Origin: VXMF01 sp965207255 | Lineage (GTDB): Bacteria > Acidobacteriota > Terriglobia > Bryobacterales > UBA6623 | Assembly (NCBI GenBank): GCA_965207255.1 | Contig: OZ242276.1 | Coordinates: 2,356,001 to 2,420,000 of the forward strand | Length of the DNA: 64,000 nucleotides | Direction of reading: 5' to 3' | In this document: one piece after another, positions 61,074 through 64,000 of the stretch | How positions within the stretch are numbered: position 1 is the stretch's first letter | Layout of the letters: each line of letters opens with the position of its first letter | Notes under the pieces: model-generated | What the model was told of the DNA's origin: nothing | Seen by the model: the letters and a program-made list of their open reading frames with translations, nothing else | The model's database searches: none | Made by a program: the position numbers and the translations under genes

Positions 61074-62579
61074 TCAGCCGCGCTCTCCGTAGTGCTCCCT
61101 CAGACGCACGAGTTCGGCTCGCAACTCTCGGACCAACGCGGCGTGACCGGGCTCAGCATAGAGGTTGCGCAGCTCGTCAGGATCCTCCCGCAAGTCGAAG
61201 AGTTCCCAATAGTCCCCCTCCCCGTAGTACTCGATCAACTTGTAGCGGTCAGTGCGAACTCCACGGTGCGGGCCAACCCGGTGCGCTGTCCAGTACTGGA
61301 AGCTGGGGTCGGTCATTTGCTCGCGGGCCATTTCGCGAAACGCCCACGAGTTCTCGTAATAGCTGTACAGGATCGAGTCGCGCCAATCGTCCGGCGGGCT
61401 GCCTTCGAGCAGGGGCCGCAAGCTGCGTCCCTGCATCTGGCCCGGCACCTCAAGGCCGGCGAAGTCGAGCAGTGTCGGCGCGATGTCGATGTTCAAGACC
61501 GGACGGTTTTCCACGTGCGCGGCCCCCACCAAGCGCGGGTAGCGCACTAGCAACGGGATGCGCAATGCGGGCTCATACATGAAACGCTTGTCGTACCAGC
61601 CGTGTTCGCCGATGAAGTAGCCGTTGTCGGTCGTGTACAGCACGAGAGTGTCCTCGGCCAAGCCCGAGCTGTCAAGGTAGTCGAGGACGCGGCCAAGGCC
61701 CTCGTCCACGCCGAAGACCGCCCGATGGTGGTCCTTGGCAAAGCGCTGGTAGATCCACTCGCGCTTCTGCGCCGGGCTCAAGTCCGGCGGCAAGTCGGGG
61801 TAGTCGCCCTCCAAGCTGACCTCAAAGCGCATGTCACGCGCTTCAGCCGCCACTTTTCGAGTGGCATAGTCGTCGTCATAGGATGGCGGCTTGGGCCAGT
61901 CAATTCCGGCAAACATCTGCGCATGGCGCGGGGCAGGCGTGAACGGCCGGTGCGGCGCCTTGTGCTGGTACAACAGGCAGAAAGGCTCCGGGCCGCCTCG
62001 GCGCAGGAAGTCCAAGGCGAAGTCGGTCGTGATGTCAGTGGCGTAGCCAGACTCCGTGCCCTGTTCGCCGTTCACGACAAAGTCAGGATCGAAATAAACC
62101 CCCTGGCCGGGCAGGACCTTCCATTCGTCGAATCCGCGTGGCTGCTGGCGCAAGTGCCACTTGCCCATCAATCCCGTGCGATAGCCGGCTTGCTGGAGCA
62201 ACTGCGGGAACGTCGGCAGGCTGGGGTCCAGTTCTTCGACGGCATCGGCCTTCTCGGAATTGCCGCGGATGCCATGAACGTGGGAATAGCAGCCGGTCAG
62301 CACGGTCGCCCGGCCCGGGGCGCACAGCGAATTGGTGCAGCAGGCGTTCGCGAAGCGCGCGCCCTCGGCGGCCAAGCGGTCCATGTTCGGCGTTTGCAGC
62401 AGCGGATGGCCCGCACAGCTCATTTGCGAGTGCTGCTGGTCGTCGGTCATCACCAGCAAGATGTTCGGGCGCGGCGCGGAAGAACCCCCGCAGCTCGTCA
62501 GAAACGCCGTCGCGCCGCCCGCCAGAGACTGCAAGGCTCGCCTGCGAGTCAAGGCCGATCGGGCATTTAGGTCTTGCAT
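61074..62579 (-). CDS. Secreted sulfatase with variant CAPGR signature
   Basis: 501 residues with a Tat/lipoprotein-like leader (TRRRALQSLAGGATAFLTSCGG). PNILLVMTDDQQHSQ gives two metal-binding Asp. NSLCAPGRATVLTGCYSHVHGI holds the modified cysteine in CxPxR; the usual serine after proline is glycine here. LMGKWHL and VLYTTDNGYFIGEHGWYDK complete the active site, and YWELFDLREDPDELRNL is the C-terminal motif. Acts on sulfated sugars outside the cytoplasm. Starts 13 bases inside the end of the enoyl-CoA hydratase gene, so both are cotranscribed. Confidence 0.9.
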   Translation of the reverse strand: MQDLNARSALTRRRALQSLAGGATAFLTSCGGSSAPRPNILLVMTDDQQHSQMSCAGHPLLQTPNMDRLAAEGARFANACCTNSLCAPGRATVLTGCYSHVHGIRGNSEKADAVEELDPSLPTFPQLLQQAGYRTGLMGKWHLRQQPRGFDEWKVLPGQGVYFDPDFVVNGEQGTESGYATDITTDFALDFLRRGGPEPFCLLYQHKAPHRPFTPAPRHAQMFAGIDWPKPPSYDDDYATRKVAAEARDMRFEVSLEGDYPDLPPDLSPAQKREWIYQRFAKDHHRAVFGVDEGLGRVLDYLDSSGLAEDTLVLYTTDNGYFIGEHGWYDKRFMYEPALRIPLLVRYPRLVGAAHVENRPVLNIDIAPTLLDFAGLEVPGQMQGRSLRPLLEGSPPDDWRDSILYSYYENSWAFREMAREQMTDPSFQYWTAHRVGPHRGVRTDRYKLIEYYGEGDYWELFDLREDPDELRNLYAEPGHAALVRELRAELVRLREHYGERG

Positions 62580-63385
62580 GTTTCCGTACCTCCACCCTTG
62601 GCGGCGAGCCAGGGTGCGCGTCGCTTGTCCAAGAACGCACGCACGCCAGCGCGCCCCTCATCAGTGGACCGCTGGATCGCCAAGACTTGTGCAGTGCGCT
62701 CGCGAATCTCGTCGTCCAGCGGATTGTCCGCGATTTCGCGGACAAGCTCCTTGCAGGCCGCCACAGCGCCGGGAGCGCCCCTGAGCAGGCGGTCGACCAT
62801 CGCTTCGGTGGCCGCATCCAAGGCCACCGCCGGAACCACCTCGTCGACTAGGCCCCAAGCTTGCGCGCGGGACGCGCTCACCCGTTCGGCGGTTAGCATC
62901 AGGCGACGCGCCACGTTGACGCCGAGCACTTCCACCAAATAGGGGCCGACCATCGCAGGTATCAGGCCCAGCTGCACCTCGCTCAGGCGGAAGAAGGCAT
63001 CTTCGGAAGCCACGGCGACGTCACAGCAAGCGACCAACCCCACGCCGCCGCCCACCGCAGCGCCCTGAACGCGGGCAACGGTCGGCTTGGGCATCGAATG
63101 CAGCAAGCGGAGCATTTCGACGAAGCGGCGGGTGTCGGCTAGGTTGTCGGCCGGGTCGGCGGCGCCCATGCGGCGCATGGCCCGCAGATCGGCACCGGCG
63201 CTAAAGCAGCTCCCTTCCCCCGCTAGCTGGACCACGCGCACGCCAGCATCTGCCGCGAGCGACCGCAGCCTTTCGGACAGCTCTTCGACGGTGTCATTGT
63301 CGAGCGCGTTGCGGACTTGGGGACGGTCGAGCACGAGCGTGGCTACGCAGGCGCTCCGCTCAAGGCGCACTCGTGGAGTCGGCAC
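62567..63385 (-). CDS. Enoyl-CoA hydratase/isomerase (methylglutaconyl-CoA hydratase-like)
   Basis: 272 residues, GTG start. Crotonase fold: LDRPQVRNALDNDTVEELS, GEGSCFSAGADLRAM with the oxyanion-forming segment, VQGAAVGGGVGLVACCDVAVA, and DAFFRLSEVQLGLIPAMVGPYL with the catalytic Glu. RSTDEGRAGVRAFLDKRRAPW at the C-terminus is typical of LiuC/AUH-type methylglutaconyl-CoA hydratases of leucine degradation. Substrate otherwise uncertain. Overlaps the sulfatase start by 13 bases, an unexpected functional pairing. Confidence 0.9.
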   Translation of the reverse strand: MPTPRVRLERSACVATLVLDRPQVRNALDNDTVEELSERLRSLAADAGVRVVQLAGEGSCFSAGADLRAMRRMGAADPADNLADTRRFVEMLRLLHSMPKPTVARVQGAAVGGGVGLVACCDVAVASEDAFFRLSEVQLGLIPAMVGPYLVEVLGVNVARRLMLTAERVSASRAQAWGLVDEVVPAVALDAATEAMVDRLLRGAPGAVAACKELVREIADNPLDDEIRERTAQVLAIQRSTDEGRAGVRAFLDKRRAPWLAAKGGGTETCKT

Positions 63386-63415
63386 TGCCAGAAATGATAG
63401 CGAAATCCAGTCAGC

Positions 63416-63904
63416 TCACGGGCGAACCGGAACACTTACGGGCAGCGTCTTGGGCGGCAGGCAGGCTTTGTCGTTGCACGCTTGGAAGCGGAACGAGCCG
63501 CGCAGCTCGTCGACTCCCTCGGGCACGGACTCGACTTGAAATGTCGTCACGATTTCGACACGCGAGGAGTACACAGAAAGGGGCTTGTCCGAAAAATCGT
63601 ACTTGACTTCCTCGGCGGGCGGGTACATGACGGAGGAGACGCGCAACGGAACGCCGGGCCAGGCGAGGGAGGTTGGAATCAGGTACGGGTCGTTTGGCTT
63701 GTTCGAATTGATGTGGTAGCCCCGCCGGATGCGCACCGCGACCGGGACTTGCAACATTCCCGGGCCGGTGATACGGACACCCGCGCTGGGCTCGATCGAA
63801 GCGGCAGAAAACCCGAACTGCTGGGCGGGGAGCGAAGCGCCAAGCAGCGCGAAGAGCGCCGCAAGGGCTTTGAGACGGGCTGCGCTAGAGCGATGCCGTG
63901 GCAT
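63416..63904 (-). CDS. Periplasmic DsbD-alpha-like disulfide domain protein
   Basis: 162 residues with a signal peptide (ALAALFALLGASLPAQQFG). It matches the N-terminal domain of DsbD (PF11412): GYHINSNKPNDPYLIPTSL, MYPPAEEVKYDFSDKPLSVY, and FRFQACNDKACLPPKTLPVS with the paired cysteines that take electrons from the membrane domain. The membrane part of DsbD is absent, so this is a stand-alone form. It overlaps the end of the preceding thioredoxin-like gene by 20 bases, pointing to a redox pair for periplasmic thiols. Confidence 0.82.
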   Translation of the reverse strand: MPRHRSSAARLKALAALFALLGASLPAQQFGFSAASIEPSAGVRITGPGMLQVPVAVRIRRGYHINSNKPNDPYLIPTSLAWPGVPLRVSSVMYPPAEEVKYDFSDKPLSVYSSRVEIVTTFQVESVPEGVDELRGSFRFQACNDKACLPPKTLPVSVPVRP

Positions 63905-64000
63905 TCAGGTCCAGCAGGACTTCGATCTCTTCTTCGTACTTCGCCTTCGCCACCAAGCCTTGGTGGGTGAAGACGATCTTGCCCGCTTGGTTCACGATCA
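63885..64000 (-). CDS. Thioredoxin-like (TlpA/redoxin) protein, C-terminal end (partial)
   Basis: Last 37 codons and the TAG stop; the rest is beyond the window. IVNQAGKIVFTHQGLVAKAK followed by a glutamate-rich helix (YEEEIEVLLDL) is the end of TlpA/ResA-like thioredoxin folds, where the NQAGKIVFTHQG strand-turn is characteristic. Together with the DsbD-alpha-like gene, which starts inside it, it forms a periplasmic thiol-redox unit. Confidence 0.7.
   Translation of the reverse strand, partial: IVNQAGKIVFTHQGLVAKAKYEEEIEVLLDLNATASL

Noticed and set aside
1..64000. CRISPR array, tRNA or rRNA genes
   Set aside because: No regularly spaced repeats and no tRNA T-loop or acceptor patterns were seen in the intergenic gaps; all long gaps are accounted for otherwise.

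Overview
The window is GC-rich (roughly 60-65% G+C by eye), almost fully coding bacterial chromosome. It looks like an uncultivated Acidobacteriota, probably near Bryobacterales/Solibacter. The evidence is a subtilase ending in the Solibacter-type C-terminal domain (TIGR03437 pattern), an Oar-like TonB-dependent receptor with a carboxypeptidase-regulatory domain, paired TPR and CRTAC1/ASPIC-UnbV proteins, PQQ-type beta-propellers, a DUF885 protein, and many secreted enzymes with Tat- or Sec-type leaders. The taxonomy is inference from gene content; there is no rRNA or tRNA in the window.

Layout. 1-8.1 kb: ribF, a tagatose-bisphosphate-type aldolase, and secreted glycan-acting enzymes (GH29 fucosidase-like, sialidase, sulfatase), a beta-propeller and a cyclase. 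8.2-16.9 kb: CRTAC1 and TPR genes, a molybdopterin oxidoreductase, a DUF885 hydrolase and a TatT-like lipoprotein. 17.0-21.7 kb: a tandem duplication of a TRAP substrate-binding gene (dctP) plus a sugar-isomerase gene. In copy 1 only dctP is intact and in copy 2 only the isomerase is intact; an orphan secreted gene lies between them. 22.1-28.4 kb: a TonB receptor behind a promoter that abuts a C12 tract, then TPR and PQQ proteins. 29.8-38.0 kb (minus strand): the cell-shape operon mreB-mreC-mreD-mrdA-rodA followed by an rng/rne gene. 38.5-39.0 kb: a decayed IS1595/ISXO2-type transposase. 39.1-42.9 kb: a Gfo/Idh/MocA dehydrogenase with a sugar isomerase, then a TPR gene and a small secreted protein.

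42.9-49.7 kb is an accessory island. It starts with four or five minus-strand genes for small secreted or surface proteins. These are followed by a 4.07-kb IS1595-type element with 40-bp inverted ends (35/40 identical). The element carries a transposase, a DNA methyltransferase fused to an HNH nuclease, and a 65-codon gene, joined by ATGA overlaps. Its transposase gene is split by a second, intact 1.48-kb insertion sequence (17-bp perfect inverted repeats, GCTG target duplication). Transposase and methyltransferase keep their frames but contain five internal stops, all TAG, while every true terminator in the element is TGA.

49.7-64 kb: a secreted hypothetical, the large subtilase, a heparinase-N-like protein, a Uma2 nuclease with an eight-unit coiled-coil repeat, nth, glpD, pyrD, an adenosine-deaminase-family gene, a second sulfatase, an enoyl-CoA hydratase, a DsbD-alpha-like protein and the end of a TlpA-like thioredoxin.

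Taken together, the genes suggest a heterotroph that scavenges sialylated, fucosylated and sulfated glycans, takes up small acids through TRAP receptors, and is rod-shaped. The most unusual pieces are the methyltransferase-HNH transposon with amber-only stops and the reciprocal decay of the dctP/isomerase duplication.
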